NCBI GenBank assembly: GCA_937873695.1
Contig: CALMYL010000006.1
Location: 353,185 to 417,184 of the forward strand
DNA length: 64,000 nucleotides
Direction of reading: 5' to 3'
DNA from: an uncultured Ignavibacteria bacterium
Lineage (GTDB): Bacteria; Bacteroidota; Ignavibacteria; Tepidaquicellales; OLB5
A model generated the notes under the pieces. That model saw only the letters and a program-made list of their open reading frames with translations, had not been told where the DNA came from and ran no database searches. Position numbers and translations under genes: made by a program. Shown piece by piece: positions 42,532 to 51,272 of this stretch (position 1 is the stretch's first letter; every line of letters begins with the position of its first letter).

Positions 42532-43683
42532 TTAAACGATTATCTCTTTTAATCCCTTTATTAAACTTTCAATATCTGCTTCTGTATTAAATCTGCCAAA
42601 TGATATCCTTATGGATGACCGGGCAGTACTATCATCATATCCGATGGCTTTAAGTACATGTGATGGCTGTACTGAGCCTGATGTGCAGGCTGAGCCTGAT
42701 GATACCATGATTCCTTTCATATCCAGCTTTATCAGCAATGTATCCGGATCGATCGTTCTAGTTTTGGGATCAAATGAAATACTTACTATGTTTGGAAGGA
42801 ACACACCATCCTCTTTCACAGAATTAACAATAATCTTATTGCTGAAATGAGAGTTTAATTCAGCCAATAGCTTATTTCTCAGTCCGGATGCTTTCTCAAA
42901 ATCAGAGTTCATCTCGGCTTTCAGTAATTCGATGGCTTTCTTAAATCCTGCAATACCCGGAATGTTTTCCGTCCCGCCGCGTCTGTCACGCTCCTGCCTG
43001 CCGCCATGCATGAATTTATCTATAGGGGAATCTTTCTTAATATATAACACTCCTAAACCTTTGGGTCCGTATATTTTATGCCCTGAAAATGACGCGAAAT
43101 TAACTCCGCTTTCTGCTATGCTGAACTTAACTTTTCCTAATGACTGTACCATATCACTATGAAGCATAATACCGGTATCTTTAAGCAATCCCGCAATTGA
43201 TGAAATATTGTTTATTACACCAAGCTCATTATTTGAGTGCATCACAGAAATTAAAAAAGTACTATCGGTTATTGATTCTTTTAATTCGTTCAGGTCAATT
43301 TCGCCATGTTTGTTGGTTTTAAGATAAGTAACATTAAAGCCGAACCTTGTTTTGAGATACTCAACTGTATCTATTACTGCAGAATGTTCAATTACAGTAG
43401 TGATAATATGATCTTTTTTCCCAAGGTTATAAAATGCTGAACCTTTTATGGCAAAATTGTTCGCCTCGGTTCCCCCTGAAGTGAAATATATCTCTGATGA
43501 CCGTGCTCCTATGAATTCAGCGAACTCATCACGGGTATCTTCAAGCATTACCTTGGCTTTCCTGCCGGCTTCATGCACGGATGAAGGATTCCCGTAATTT
43601 TTTCCAAGCCAGAGGAGCATAGCTTCCTTGACCCTGGGATCAATTGGTGTAGTTGCGGCATTATCTAAATATATCAGGCTCAT
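42532..43683 (-). CDS. Cysteine desulfurase, NifS/IscS type
   Basis: I start at the ATG at 43683, giving MSLIYLDNAATTPIDP, the classical start; a TTG at 43692 is possible. 383 residues. PLP lysine K203 in SFSGHKIYGPKG, active cysteine C333 in SSGSACTSGSVQPSHVL, H100 in IEHSAV and the FTSGGTEANN loop are all present. The loop around Cys is of the IscS/NifS class I type. It supplies sulfur for Fe-S clusters or thio-tRNA; no isc/suf partner is next to it. Convergent with pssA (2-bp gap). Confidence 0.93.
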   Translation of the reverse strand: MSLIYLDNAATTPIDPRVKEAMLLWLGKNYGNPSSVHEAGRKAKVMLEDTRDEFAEFIGARSSEIYFTSGGTEANNFAIKGSAFYNLGKKDHIITTVIEHSAVIDTVEYLKTRFGFNVTYLKTNKHGEIDLNELKESITDSTFLISVMHSNNELGVINNISSIAGLLKDTGIMLHSDMVQSLGKVKFSIAESGVNFASFSGHKIYGPKGLGVLYIKKDSPIDKFMHGGRQERDRRGGTENIPGIAGFKKAIELLKAEMNSDFEKASGLRNKLLAELNSHFSNKIIVNSVKEDGVFLPNIVSISFDPKTRTIDPDTLLIKLDMKGIMVSSGSACTSGSVQPSHVLKAIGYDDSTARSSIRISFGRFNTEADIESLIKGLKEIIV

Positions 43684-43793
43684 AAGCAGCAAAGTTACCT
43701 GAAAATTCGGGGTTGTTCAATTCACTTTATTGTATTGTAATACTTACTATCAACATAGCACAAAAAAATATTTTCAGCTATCTTTGCTATACA

Positions 43794-44828
43794 ATGTATA
43801 AAAAAATTATCAGGCCGCTTTTATTTGACTACGACCCCGAAAAAGTTCATAATTTCACAATAAACAGGCTTTCCGGTTCATTATTCCCTTCAATTTTGAA
43901 GATGTTTTTAGGTTTTGAAGATAAGAAACTTGAGACTAAAGTTGGCAGGCTAATTTTCCGCAATCCTATTGGACTTGCCGCCGGAATGGATAAAAACGCT
44001 ACTGCGCTTGCCGGATGGGACGCAATGGGCTTTGGGTTTGCTGAAGCAGGCACGGTAACTCCGTTACCGCAGGATGGTAATCCCAAACCAAGGATGTTCC
44101 GCCTGCCGGAATACGGCGCGGTCATAAACAGGCTTGGATTCAATAATGCTGGAGCAGATGAGTTTGAAAAAAACCTCGAGGCTTCAAAGGAAAAAATAAG
44201 AAAAGATTTCATTGTAGGCGTAAACATCGGGAAGAATAAACATACAGAGCTTGATGATGCTTACCAGGATTATAAATTCTCGTTTGAGAAGTGTTTTGAG
44301 ACCGCTGATTATTTTACAATAAATGTCAGCTCACCCAACACAGAAGGATTACGTCAGCTTCAGCAGAAAAAATTTCTTGATGAAATCTTAAAGCATCTTC
44401 AGCAGCTGAATAATGAACTTGATACAACATATTCAGATACGGCAAAGGATATTTACCTGAAAATAGCCCCTGACCTTACAGAAACGGAGCTAGATGATAT
44501 AATTCAGGTATCAATTGATAATAATATTACCGGGCTCATAGCTACAAATACAACCATCTCGCGGGATACACTGCCTGAAGGGAAATATGAAAGCGGGGGA
44601 CTTAGCGGTAAACCGCTTGAACCTATTGCTAATTCAGTAATAAAATATGTGATGGAAAAAGCTGACGGCAAACTAGTTGTAATTGCCTGCGGGGGGATAT
44701 CAACTTACGATGATGTAAAGGAAAAAATGGATCTTGGCGCATCACTTGTGCAGGTGTATACAGGGCTGATATATGAGGGACCGGGAATGATAAAGAAAAT
44801 TAAGCAGAAACTTAAATCAAACTTATAG
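43794..44828 (+). CDS. pyrD: Dihydroorotate dehydrogenase (quinone), class 2
   Basis: The ATG at 43794 is preferred, because the frame upstream from 43713 gives 27 residues without family character. 344 residues. N-terminal helices (MYKKIIRPLLFDYDPEKVHNF) are those of class 2 enzymes, which bind the membrane and quinone. NPIGLAAGMDKNA (57-69), GFGFAEAGTVTP (79-90), INVSSPNTEGLRQLQ (176-190, with the class 2 catalytic Ser) and IGLIATNTT, GGLSGKPL complete the FMN site. It oxidises dihydroorotate in pyrimidine synthesis. The foreign-looking nuclease-NACHT gene begins 7 bp after its stop. Confidence 0.94.
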   Translation: MYKKIIRPLLFDYDPEKVHNFTINRLSGSLFPSILKMFLGFEDKKLETKVGRLIFRNPIGLAAGMDKNATALAGWDAMGFGFAEAGTVTPLPQDGNPKPRMFRLPEYGAVINRLGFNNAGADEFEKNLEASKEKIRKDFIVGVNIGKNKHTELDDAYQDYKFSFEKCFETADYFTINVSSPNTEGLRQLQQKKFLDEILKHLQQLNNELDTTYSDTAKDIYLKIAPDLTETELDDIIQVSIDNNITGLIATNTTISRDTLPEGKYESGGLSGKPLEPIANSVIKYVMEKADGKLVVIACGGISTYDDVKEKMDLGASLVQVYTGLIYEGPGMIKKIKQKLKSNL

Positions 44829-44835
44829 TACACTT

Positions 44836-47235
44836 ATGCATGATTCATTAAAAGATACAATTTCGGCTTTAAAAGAAAAAGAGCTCACATTAGAAATTTT
44901 GATTCCGTTAGTGGAAAAGTTACATCCTGGTAGAACTGAGTATACTCACTCTACTATGGAAGCAGGAAGAGATATTGTTTCATTCGGGAAAGATTATTTA
45001 GGTAGGCAACATATTCTATGCATTCAGGCTAAGGCTATAAGAATTTCTTATGGGGCATCTTCATTTCAAGAAGTTGTCAATGCAGCTCAATTTGCAAAAA
45101 ACGAAGGAGTAACTTCACAAGATGGGAATATTATTCTCCCCGATGAAGTTTGGATAATCACCTCTCAAGTATTCCCTGAACCGCAAAGAAAACTTGTAGC
45201 AAATAATTTGAAAGAATTAAATAATAAGGGCATAAAATTGATAGCTTTAGATGAACTATGTCCACTTATTATTCAACATATACCAGATATTGCTACAAAA
45301 TTGTCAAAATATACAGATTCTTCTGTTACTCAATTAATCTCCGCGTTTTCTAAACATAGTGATAGTCGTGCATTTGGTTTTGCTATTGACAGACTTCTTG
45401 AAGATTTTTATATACCTGTGACATTCGCACCACATGCTAAATATGCGAACCTATTGTTAGAAGGTAGTATAGTAATAGATGCTGAATTAAAAAAGGAGTA
45501 TCATTTAAGCCTAAAAACTCTAATGCCAAATGATGAAATTAATGAAAAAACATCAAGTATATATAAAAAAATTTTAGAAATCATAAACAAGAAACTATGC
45601 ACGTTTAGCGTTAATAAACAGACAATAGAAATTAAGCATACTTTATTTGCAAATGATAATTATAACAAATATGAAATTATAGACTATAAAAATACTTTCA
45701 AAAAGATACAAGTACTGGAGCAAGAATTAAAAGCTAAGAACAAACTTACAAAAAAGGATAAAGAAGAAAAGGAATTAAAGCTTAAGCATTTAAATTATGA
45801 ATTGAATAACTATTACTTTAATATTACTATTGATTTTGATTTAGTAACACAAATTGCGTTGCTAAAAAGACAAACTAAAGCAGCCATTAATACTTGTCCA
45901 AAAGTTTTAGGACAACACATAGACAAATTTATTGAAACTTATGGTAAAATAACTTTCTCAAATTCTTTTGTCAAATACTTATTAAATGAATTCGATGAGA
46001 TAAAAGTAAAAGAAAAGTATTATGAAGAAGAAATAATTAGAATCAGGGTACCAGAACCGATTAGAGTTTTAGAATTGTCCGATTTTATTTTGATAGAAGG
46101 TCCACCTGGAAGTGGAAAAACCACTTTTTTAAAAGTGTTAGCTATGAATGTATTAGATAATGGTGGTAAAATTCTATACGTGCCTTGTGGTTCTATCCCA
46201 ATTGCATATGCTAAAAAGAGCTTAGATTTTATAATTAGAAAATGCGAAATGGGGAGAATTGGTGATAAATGGAAAAATGAGGATTCAATTTTGATTCTGG
46301 ATGGTTTAGATGAAGCACCCTTTGATTTGGCAGATTTAATATTGAATAATCACCATAAGTACAAAAAAATATTTGCTTCTGCACGTACTGCATACAGTAC
46401 CAAAGTGAGGGATGAAGCTTTTAATATTGGTTTAGCGATGTTTAAGGCAAAAGAGAGAGACAAATATTTTGAAAGATGGTTTTTCGATAATGAAAAGGCG
46501 CTAAAAGATGTAAAACAATTAATAAAAAAGTATGAAGACATTGATTACCATACTAGATTGCCATTAATCGCAACTTTAACTGCTTCTTTGATAGAGAATG
46601 GTTATGAACCAACTACAAGGTCTGAAATATACAACTATAGACTTGATTTGCTACTTTCTAAATGGGATAGATCGCGTGGGGTAGAAAGAAACAGAATTGA
46701 TAATCCTAAAGCTAAGAGAATGTTTCTTATGACTTTAGCTTTCAATGTACATAATTCGATAAATAGAAGGAGGTATTTTACGTTAGACGATGTAAGAATT
46801 GCATATGAACAAGCATTAGGCAATTGGGGCTATGAACACGATTACCAACTATTTTTGGATGACCTCATAGTTGGAAGTGGAATAATATTTGAAGAGCAAG
46901 CAAAAATATATTCTTTTGGGCATCTTTCATTTCAAGAGCATTTAGCGGGTGAATATCTAAATTTTCACAATTTCAATAATTCAAAAATCAAGGATTTATT
47001 ACTTCTTGAATGGTGGAGAGAACCGTTATTATTTTATGCTTCTGCTATTGGTGATATTACTAAGTTGGTGCAGTATATATCACAAGATGAAAATTTTTTT
47101 AATTTTTCTGAAATACTGAATCAAATGGCGGTTTATGCGCCATATACTAATCCAGGTGTAATAGAAATTGTGAAAGAATCAATTATTTTAGTTGATGAAG
47201 AAAGAATTCAAGAAGAAAATAGTAATTCAGTTTAA
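44836..47235 (+). CDS. Nuclease-NACHT STAND ATPase, candidate anti-phage protein
   Basis: 799 residues. The N-terminus (about 20-110) is a PD-(D/E)xK nuclease-like domain of Mrr type: EAGRDIVSF (42-50; E42, D46) and CIQAKA (62-67; Q64, K66). Residues about 150-400 are a linker, with a coiled-coil-like stretch near 295-325. The NACHT ATPase has Walker A GPPGSGKT (422-429), Walker B LILDGLDE (486-493), the sensor ASARTAYS and the winged-helix signature FGHLSFQEHLAGEYL (694-708). Only about 90 residues follow, so there is no LRR or TPR sensor. The gene is visibly AT-richer than pyrD before it. Architecture matches bacterial NLR-like/Avs defence proteins; the trigger is unknown. Confidence 0.85.
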   Translation: MHDSLKDTISALKEKELTLEILIPLVEKLHPGRTEYTHSTMEAGRDIVSFGKDYLGRQHILCIQAKAIRISYGASSFQEVVNAAQFAKNEGVTSQDGNIILPDEVWIITSQVFPEPQRKLVANNLKELNNKGIKLIALDELCPLIIQHIPDIATKLSKYTDSSVTQLISAFSKHSDSRAFGFAIDRLLEDFYIPVTFAPHAKYANLLLEGSIVIDAELKKEYHLSLKTLMPNDEINEKTSSIYKKILEIINKKLCTFSVNKQTIEIKHTLFANDNYNKYEIIDYKNTFKKIQVLEQELKAKNKLTKKDKEEKELKLKHLNYELNNYYFNITIDFDLVTQIALLKRQTKAAINTCPKVLGQHIDKFIETYGKITFSNSFVKYLLNEFDEIKVKEKYYEEEIIRIRVPEPIRVLELSDFILIEGPPGSGKTTFLKVLAMNVLDNGGKILYVPCGSIPIAYAKKSLDFIIRKCEMGRIGDKWKNEDSILILDGLDEAPFDLADLILNNHHKYKKIFASARTAYSTKVRDEAFNIGLAMFKAKERDKYFERWFFDNEKALKDVKQLIKKYEDIDYHTRLPLIATLTASLIENGYEPTTRSEIYNYRLDLLLSKWDRSRGVERNRIDNPKAKRMFLMTLAFNVHNSINRRRYFTLDDVRIAYEQALGNWGYEHDYQLFLDDLIVGSGIIFEEQAKIYSFGHLSFQEHLAGEYLNFHNFNNSKIKDLLLLEWWREPLLFYASAIGDITKLVQYISQDENFFNFSEILNQMAVYAPYTNPGVIEIVKESIILVDEERIQEENSNSV

Positions 47236-47782
47236 AATAATTGCGACTCAAGAATATCTTGTAAAGCATAAAGTATCCTTGTTTTCTTTCCTTTCTTCTG
47301 GTTATTGGCCTTTCCATAGCGTACCAAAAATTCCCATAGAAAAACTGGAAAAGCAGTATGCCGAAGGTTATTTTAATAGCGAAAGTAACAAAACATTCCT
47401 GATATTGAATGAAGTCGGATCGATTATCGGTGTAATTAGATTGTTCGATCTCGGCTCAGGAAAGGATGACGATGAAACACCGCTATTTGATATCAAAATT
47501 AAAGAAGAATACCGCGGTAAAGGCATTGGCAAGCAGGCTTTAAGCTGGCTGACTGATCTTGTATTTACAAACTATCCTAATAAACTGAGATTTGAAGCCA
47601 CAACAAGAGTTGATAATATTGCTATGCGGAAAGTTTTTGAGTATTGCGGTTTTGTGAAGGAAGCCCATTATCGCCAGGCATGGCCGGATGCTGAAGGGAA
47701 CAGATACGATTGTACCGGTTATGCAATTTTACGAAGTGACTGGCTGAATAAAACCAAAACACCCGTTAAGTTTGAACTTTAG
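47195..47782 (+). CDS. GNAT acetyltransferase
   Basis: 195 residues from the ATG at 47195; the first 41 bp overlap the end of the nuclease-NACHT gene in another frame. No later ATG fits, since the first conserved piece (ATQEYLVKHKVSLFSFLSSGYWPF) starts soon after. KNGxG-type acetyl-CoA loop: EEYRGKGIGKQAL (about 108-120). Then FEATTRVDNIAMRKVFEYCGF (about 137-157), typical of RimJ-like enzymes. The N-terminus looks replaced or shortened by the neighbouring gene, so its expression may depend on translation of that gene. Confidence 0.83.
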   Translation: MKKEFKKKIVIQFKIIATQEYLVKHKVSLFSFLSSGYWPFHSVPKIPIEKLEKQYAEGYFNSESNKTFLILNEVGSIIGVIRLFDLGSGKDDDETPLFDIKIKEEYRGKGIGKQALSWLTDLVFTNYPNKLRFEATTRVDNIAMRKVFEYCGFVKEAHYRQAWPDAEGNRYDCTGYAILRSDWLNKTKTPVKFEL

Positions 47783-47911
47783 CAATTGATCCTGTAATTT
47801 CTTAGATCTTCCCGTTTAATCTTCTGAATATCACTAAAATATATTGAGTAAAAGTGAAAAAAATGCTGCTTTGTTAGGCAGATTTTGAAACATGTATTAT
47901 GTTAATTGTAC

Positions 47912-48289
47912 TTACTCATGCATCTTCAGCCAGGCAATCGCATCTTCTCTGTTGTAAAAGATCCTGACATTATACCCTCTGTTCAGACATGCGTTTTCAT
48001 AGAATTTTATATTCTTCTCAATAAACTTGTTCTCCGGCAGGATCAGGGCCTCGGAAGTTCTGTTATCTATTCCCATTTTTTCAAACATATTGATGGAATC
48101 ATATACGTTCAGTATTGAAGGGGTTACGGTCATTTCCCGGAGGTCTGTTAAAACCAGCAGACACTTTTTCCGGGAGTTGAATTCTATGAACTCAGCTATC
48201 GCTCTGCGGAATTCCTCATCTGAAACAACCCCCGAGTATGTTACCTCTATTCTATCGGGGTTAGTTGCTGTGTTTATTTTAAAAGGCAT
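47912..48289 (-). CDS. STAS/SpoIIAA-like domain protein
   Basis: 125 residues, no signal peptide. Pattern: strand RIEVTYSGVVSDEEFRRAIAEF (about 13-34), strand KKCLLVLTDLREMTV (about 41-55), helix, strand, and a final SSxxDAIAWL-like helix (REDAIAWLKMHE). This is the SpoIIAA/STAS-like fold found in many bacteria as a single-domain protein. No phosphorylatable Ser at the usual place is obvious. It probably acts as a protein-binding module; partner unknown. Confidence 0.68.
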   Translation of the reverse strand: MPFKINTATNPDRIEVTYSGVVSDEEFRRAIAEFIEFNSRKKCLLVLTDLREMTVTPSILNVYDSINMFEKMGIDNRTSEALILPENKFIEKNIKFYENACLNRGYNVRIFYNREDAIAWLKMHE

Positions 48290-48310
48290 TATTGTTTTAT
48301 CTAAGGCTTT

Positions 48311-48673
48311 TCAGATCTTAGCCGGGTTAATTTTTGTAAAGTTATTTTTAATATCACCTGTATTTATTGTACCTGCAGGTTCAAACAGCATTACAGATAC
48401 TTCTTCTGTTGCCAAAGGGCAGTGTTCTACACCTTTTGGAATAATAATGAATTCGTTTTCATTTATATCGATATCACCATCACGCAGTTTCATCGTGAAC
48501 CTGCCTTTAACTACATAAAACATCTCATCTTCATTTTCATGTTTATGCCATGTAAACTCACCTTTAAACCTGACAAGCTTTATATGCTGACCGTTCAGTT
48601 CACCCGCAATTATAGGATCCCAATGCTGTTTGATCAGATCCAGTTTTTCATTAACTGATACCTTATTTATCAT
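48311..48673 (-). CDS. Cupin domain protein
   Basis: 120 residues, single cupin. Motif 1: H43, H45, E50 and G57 (WHKHENEDEMFYVVKG). Motif 2: P79, G81 and H84 (IPKGVEHCP). The metal-binding set is complete. Small mononuclear cupins of this type often lack a known substrate. It starts by ATGA overlap with the end of the acetyltransferase gene upstream, so the two should be translated together. Confidence 0.88.
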   Translation of the reverse strand: MINKVSVNEKLDLIKQHWDPIIAGELNGQHIKLVRFKGEFTWHKHENEDEMFYVVKGRFTMKLRDGDIDINENEFIIIPKGVEHCPLATEEVSVMLFEPAGTINTGDIKNNFTKINPAKI

Positions 48674-49194
48674 TGATCAACAAGCTCCATTCTATAAAGA
48701 AAAAGTTCTTCCGGGTCACCGGGTATATTTATTTTTTTGTCAAATTTCATCCCCAGTTTTTCCAGAAGTTTTATTGAAGTAACATTTGATGGCATGGTAA
48801 TTGCAGCAAGCGTTTTTATTTTCAGTTTGTTTTTTGCATAACTTATTACTGCCTCTGATGACTCAAATGCGTACCCATTATTTTCATATTGCGGCAGCAA
48901 TGCAAATCCAATATCAATATCATCCAGACCATCCCGTTTAACCAATCCGCACATACCTGTCTTTTCTCCGGTAGATTTCAATTCAACCAGATAAAATCCA
49001 AAACCTGATTCGCGGTAACTTTTCTGAAGCTTAGCTTCAATATAGTTCACAGCATCATCAATAGTAGCTATAGAACGGCTGCCGATGTTTTTCAGCCAGC
49101 CGGGTGAATTGAGAAGTTCAAAGATCAATTCTCCGTCTGTGGAATTGAATTCCCTTAATTTTAAACGTTCGGTTTCAATAATGTAAGTGTTCAT
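48670..49194 (-). CDS. GNAT acetyltransferase, RimJ/RimL type
   Basis: 174 residues. IIETERLKLREFNSTDGELIF (about 4-24), NIGSRSIATIDDAVNYIEA (about 36-54), GLDDIDIGFALLPQYENNGYAFESSEAV (about 88-115, the acetyl-CoA loop with Q/E-N-N-G-Y-A) and NVTSIKLLEKLGMKFDKKI fit the RimJ/RimL group. It overlaps the cupin gene by 4 bp. Substrate not predictable. Confidence 0.88.
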   Translation of the reverse strand: MNTYIIETERLKLREFNSTDGELIFELLNSPGWLKNIGSRSIATIDDAVNYIEAKLQKSYRESGFGFYLVELKSTGEKTGMCGLVKRDGLDDIDIGFALLPQYENNGYAFESSEAVISYAKNKLKIKTLAAITMPSNVTSIKLLEKLGMKFDKKINIPGDPEELFLYRMELVDQ

Positions 49195-49222
49195 ATATTA
49201 CAGGTTAACTGCTATTAACTTT

Positions 49223-49561
49223 TCAAAACTTCAGAACTTTTGCCTTATCTTTCAGCAGTTTTTTTGCATCTTTCCAATCCGGAAGAGTTTCTGAAGTATA
49301 TGTATATGTCCTGACTTCAGTGGCAAGTTCACGCGTGCGTTTCATTGCAGCGGAGTGTTCGCCGCTGCGCGCAAATCTCTTCAGATCACCCTCGCTTTGC
49401 CAGGCCGAAAGTGTGAAATGTTCATACCCAAAGCCCGTATTCTTCATCTTAATAAAACCGCTTTCAGATGCAGCCTGTTTCTGGATCCTGTATCCAAACA
49501 GGCTTAACCTGAAAAAGTACCATACACTTCTGAGTTTTATTGAAGTTACGGTTATTACCAC
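49223..49561 (-). CDS. Antibiotic-biosynthesis-monooxygenase-like (DUF3291-type) protein
   Basis: 112 residues. VTSIKLRSVWYFFRLSLFGYRI at the start and FEHFTLSAWQSEGDLKRFARSGEHSAAMKR-type core (YEHFTLSAWQSEGDLKRFAR, about 46-65) match the dimeric alpha/beta-barrel (ABM) superfamily. Basic C-terminal tail (KDAKKLLKDKAKVLKF). Probably heme or small-aromatic binding, but no function is established. 15 bp after the nuclease-like gene upstream. Confidence 0.65.
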   Translation of the reverse strand: MVITVTSIKLRSVWYFFRLSLFGYRIQKQAASESGFIKMKNTGFGYEHFTLSAWQSEGDLKRFARSGEHSAAMKRTRELATEVRTYTYTSETLPDWKDAKKLLKDKAKVLKF

Positions 49562-49576
49562 CTTTAGAGATTTGGT

Positions 49577-50149
49577 TTATTTTACACTGATCATAAAATA
49601 CCTGTACTCATCACCCTTGGCATCATGGATAATTTCCCATTTCGCTTTGTAGGTCCCGGCAAGTTCAATCGGGCCTCCGTGTATGAGAAAAGGCTGGATC
49701 TCATCTTTAGTAACTGAACGAAGGTTAACGGAATCGCCGGCAAACAGCTTGTATATTCCGCCGTTTATTGATTCCCAGATATTCTTTCGTTTTGTAATGA
49801 ATACTTCAGTGCATGTATCATATCCCTGACCCTTCAGCTGTTCAAGGAATTTGAGATCCTGAATTACACGGTAAAGATCTACGTGACTGGCATTTTCATC
49901 TTTCGGCATTTTGAGTTCAATTACATGCTTCTGAACACCGCTTTCTATAATGAAAATATCAGCTTCCTTGTTTGCAAGCTTAGGTATAGGATTAAACATA
50001 CGTGATACTGGGTAATCAAGTTTTACGTTCAGCTCAGGGTAGTATTTCTTGAGGAAAATACCAAGTTCATGCCTAAAACCTGATTCATTGTACAGTTCAA
50101 AAGGGGATTGTGAAAAATATTTAAAGAAATGCTGAATAATTTCCTTCAT
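49577..50149 (-). CDS. PD-(D/E)xK nuclease-fold protein, orphan
   Basis: 190 residues. Around residues 59-82 the sequence KEADIFIIESGVQKHVIELKMPK shows D64-(x)13-E78-x-K80, the catalytic pattern of PD-(D/E)xK nucleases, preceded by an acidic-aromatic helix region (ESGFRHELGIFLKKYY, about 23-38). No DNA-binding or ATPase partner is adjacent, and no modification enzyme. It may act on damaged or foreign nucleic acid; that is inference from the fold only. The product family is not one I can name. Confidence 0.6.
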   Translation of the reverse strand: MKEIIQHFFKYFSQSPFELYNESGFRHELGIFLKKYYPELNVKLDYPVSRMFNPIPKLANKEADIFIIESGVQKHVIELKMPKDENASHVDLYRVIQDLKFLEQLKGQGYDTCTEVFITKRKNIWESINGGIYKLFAGDSVNLRSVTKDEIQPFLIHGGPIELAGTYKAKWEIIHDAKGDEYRYFMISVK

Positions 50150-50328
50150 GATAATTGACCTTATAGTATTAATTCGTTAAAAATAGAATATGCACATATT
50201 ATCGGTAAGTCGGTGCAAATATACCAATTTTAATCAATTTTTTTTCTATATAAATTTTTACACTTTTCTGAACCGTAAAATCACTAAATTGCAGCTGAAA
50301 GCGCATTTTTGGTAGTTAGTGCGGACTA

Positions 50329-50838
50329 CTAATACCTTTGTTTGATAATTTGCATGTGATGAATCGGGTGCCCGACTACAATGAAACCAATGGCTCTTGC
50401 GGTAATTGGATGAGACTGAGTTCTTGCTGCGAATTTTGATTCATTATCGCCTAAATTCTCAAAAAATACTTCAGATGAGGCCCTTAAAGCGCTGAATTCC
50501 TCCAGAATACCTGACAGGGTGCGGCCGGTTACATCAGCATTTGCAGCATACAGGTTTTCATCCATATTACACAGAATTATTTTATCATCACGTCTTGCAG
50601 CGGCAAGTGCACGGTACATCATAACACGTTCGGTATCGGTTATGTGCATAAGAATATCCTTAATGCTCCATTTGTCTTCAGCATATCTATAGTTGTGTTT
50701 GTCTTCGGGAATACTTCGGAAAAAATTAACAATCTCTGCGGTGTTTTCCTTAAGTACATGCATGTATTCACCTTCAGGCACCAAAGAGATGTACCTGCTG
50801 AAATATGGATTATATTCTTCCGGTTCCGGTTTCTGCAT
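50329..50838 (-). CDS. DinB family protein
   Basis: 169 residues. Four-helix-bundle DinB/YfiT type with the metal ligands: H65 in ILMHITDTE (62-70) and the C-terminal HPIHHMQII (157-165). The central N-terminal part has the W-S-I-K-D-I-L-x-H motif. Such proteins bind a divalent metal; some are thiol-dependent transferases. It follows the small acetyltransferase gene after 4 bp. Confidence 0.87.
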   Translation of the reverse strand: MQKPEPEEYNPYFSRYISLVPEGEYMHVLKENTAEIVNFFRSIPEDKHNYRYAEDKWSIKDILMHITDTERVMMYRALAAARRDDKIILCNMDENLYAANADVTGRTLSGILEEFSALRASSEVFFENLGDNESKFAARTQSHPITARAIGFIVVGHPIHHMQIIKQRY

Positions 50839-50842
50839 TGAT

Positions 50843-51151
50843 CTATTTTAGCCTTACATCATCAGCAAGAATTCTCTTCCACTCCGGGTGACGGGTAAGA
50901 TACTTGCCTACAAATGGACATAGGGGAATCAGTTTCAGACCTCTTTTTTCAACTTCTTCCAATGCGAGCTCTACAATAATTGAGCCAATTCCTCTGCCCT
51001 CTAGTTCTGAGGGTACTTCTGTGTGAGTCAGGAATATTTTACTCGCCATGATCATATATTCTATTCTTGCTGTGTGACCTTCGATAACCAATTCAAACTG
51101 TTTGCGTTCCTGATTATCTTTAAGAATGTAATTCTTATTTTCTTCGCTCAT
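50843..51151 (-). CDS. YjdJ-type small GNAT acetyltransferase
   Basis: 102 residues. The one-domain COG2388 form: IEYMIMASKIFLTHTEVPSELEGRGIGSIIVELALE at about 30-65 (E-G-R-G-I-G acetyl-CoA loop at 52-57) and LIPLCPFVGKYLTRHPEW at about 77-94, in which the C-P-F motif is the family mark. Function in bacteria is unclear. First gene of a pair with the DinB gene. Confidence 0.9.
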   Translation of the reverse strand: MSEENKNYILKDNQERKQFELVIEGHTARIEYMIMASKIFLTHTEVPSELEGRGIGSIIVELALEEVEKRGLKLIPLCPFVGKYLTRHPEWKRILADDVRLK

Positions 51152-51272
51152 TAATTTTAAGGCAAAATCAAATTATAAGTATAAATTTTCAAGTTATAAT
51201 GCTGTGTATAAAAAAACTGCCGCAGTTTTTCACAATGGCAGTTTAAATTTATATCAATTGTACAGTTGCGTG

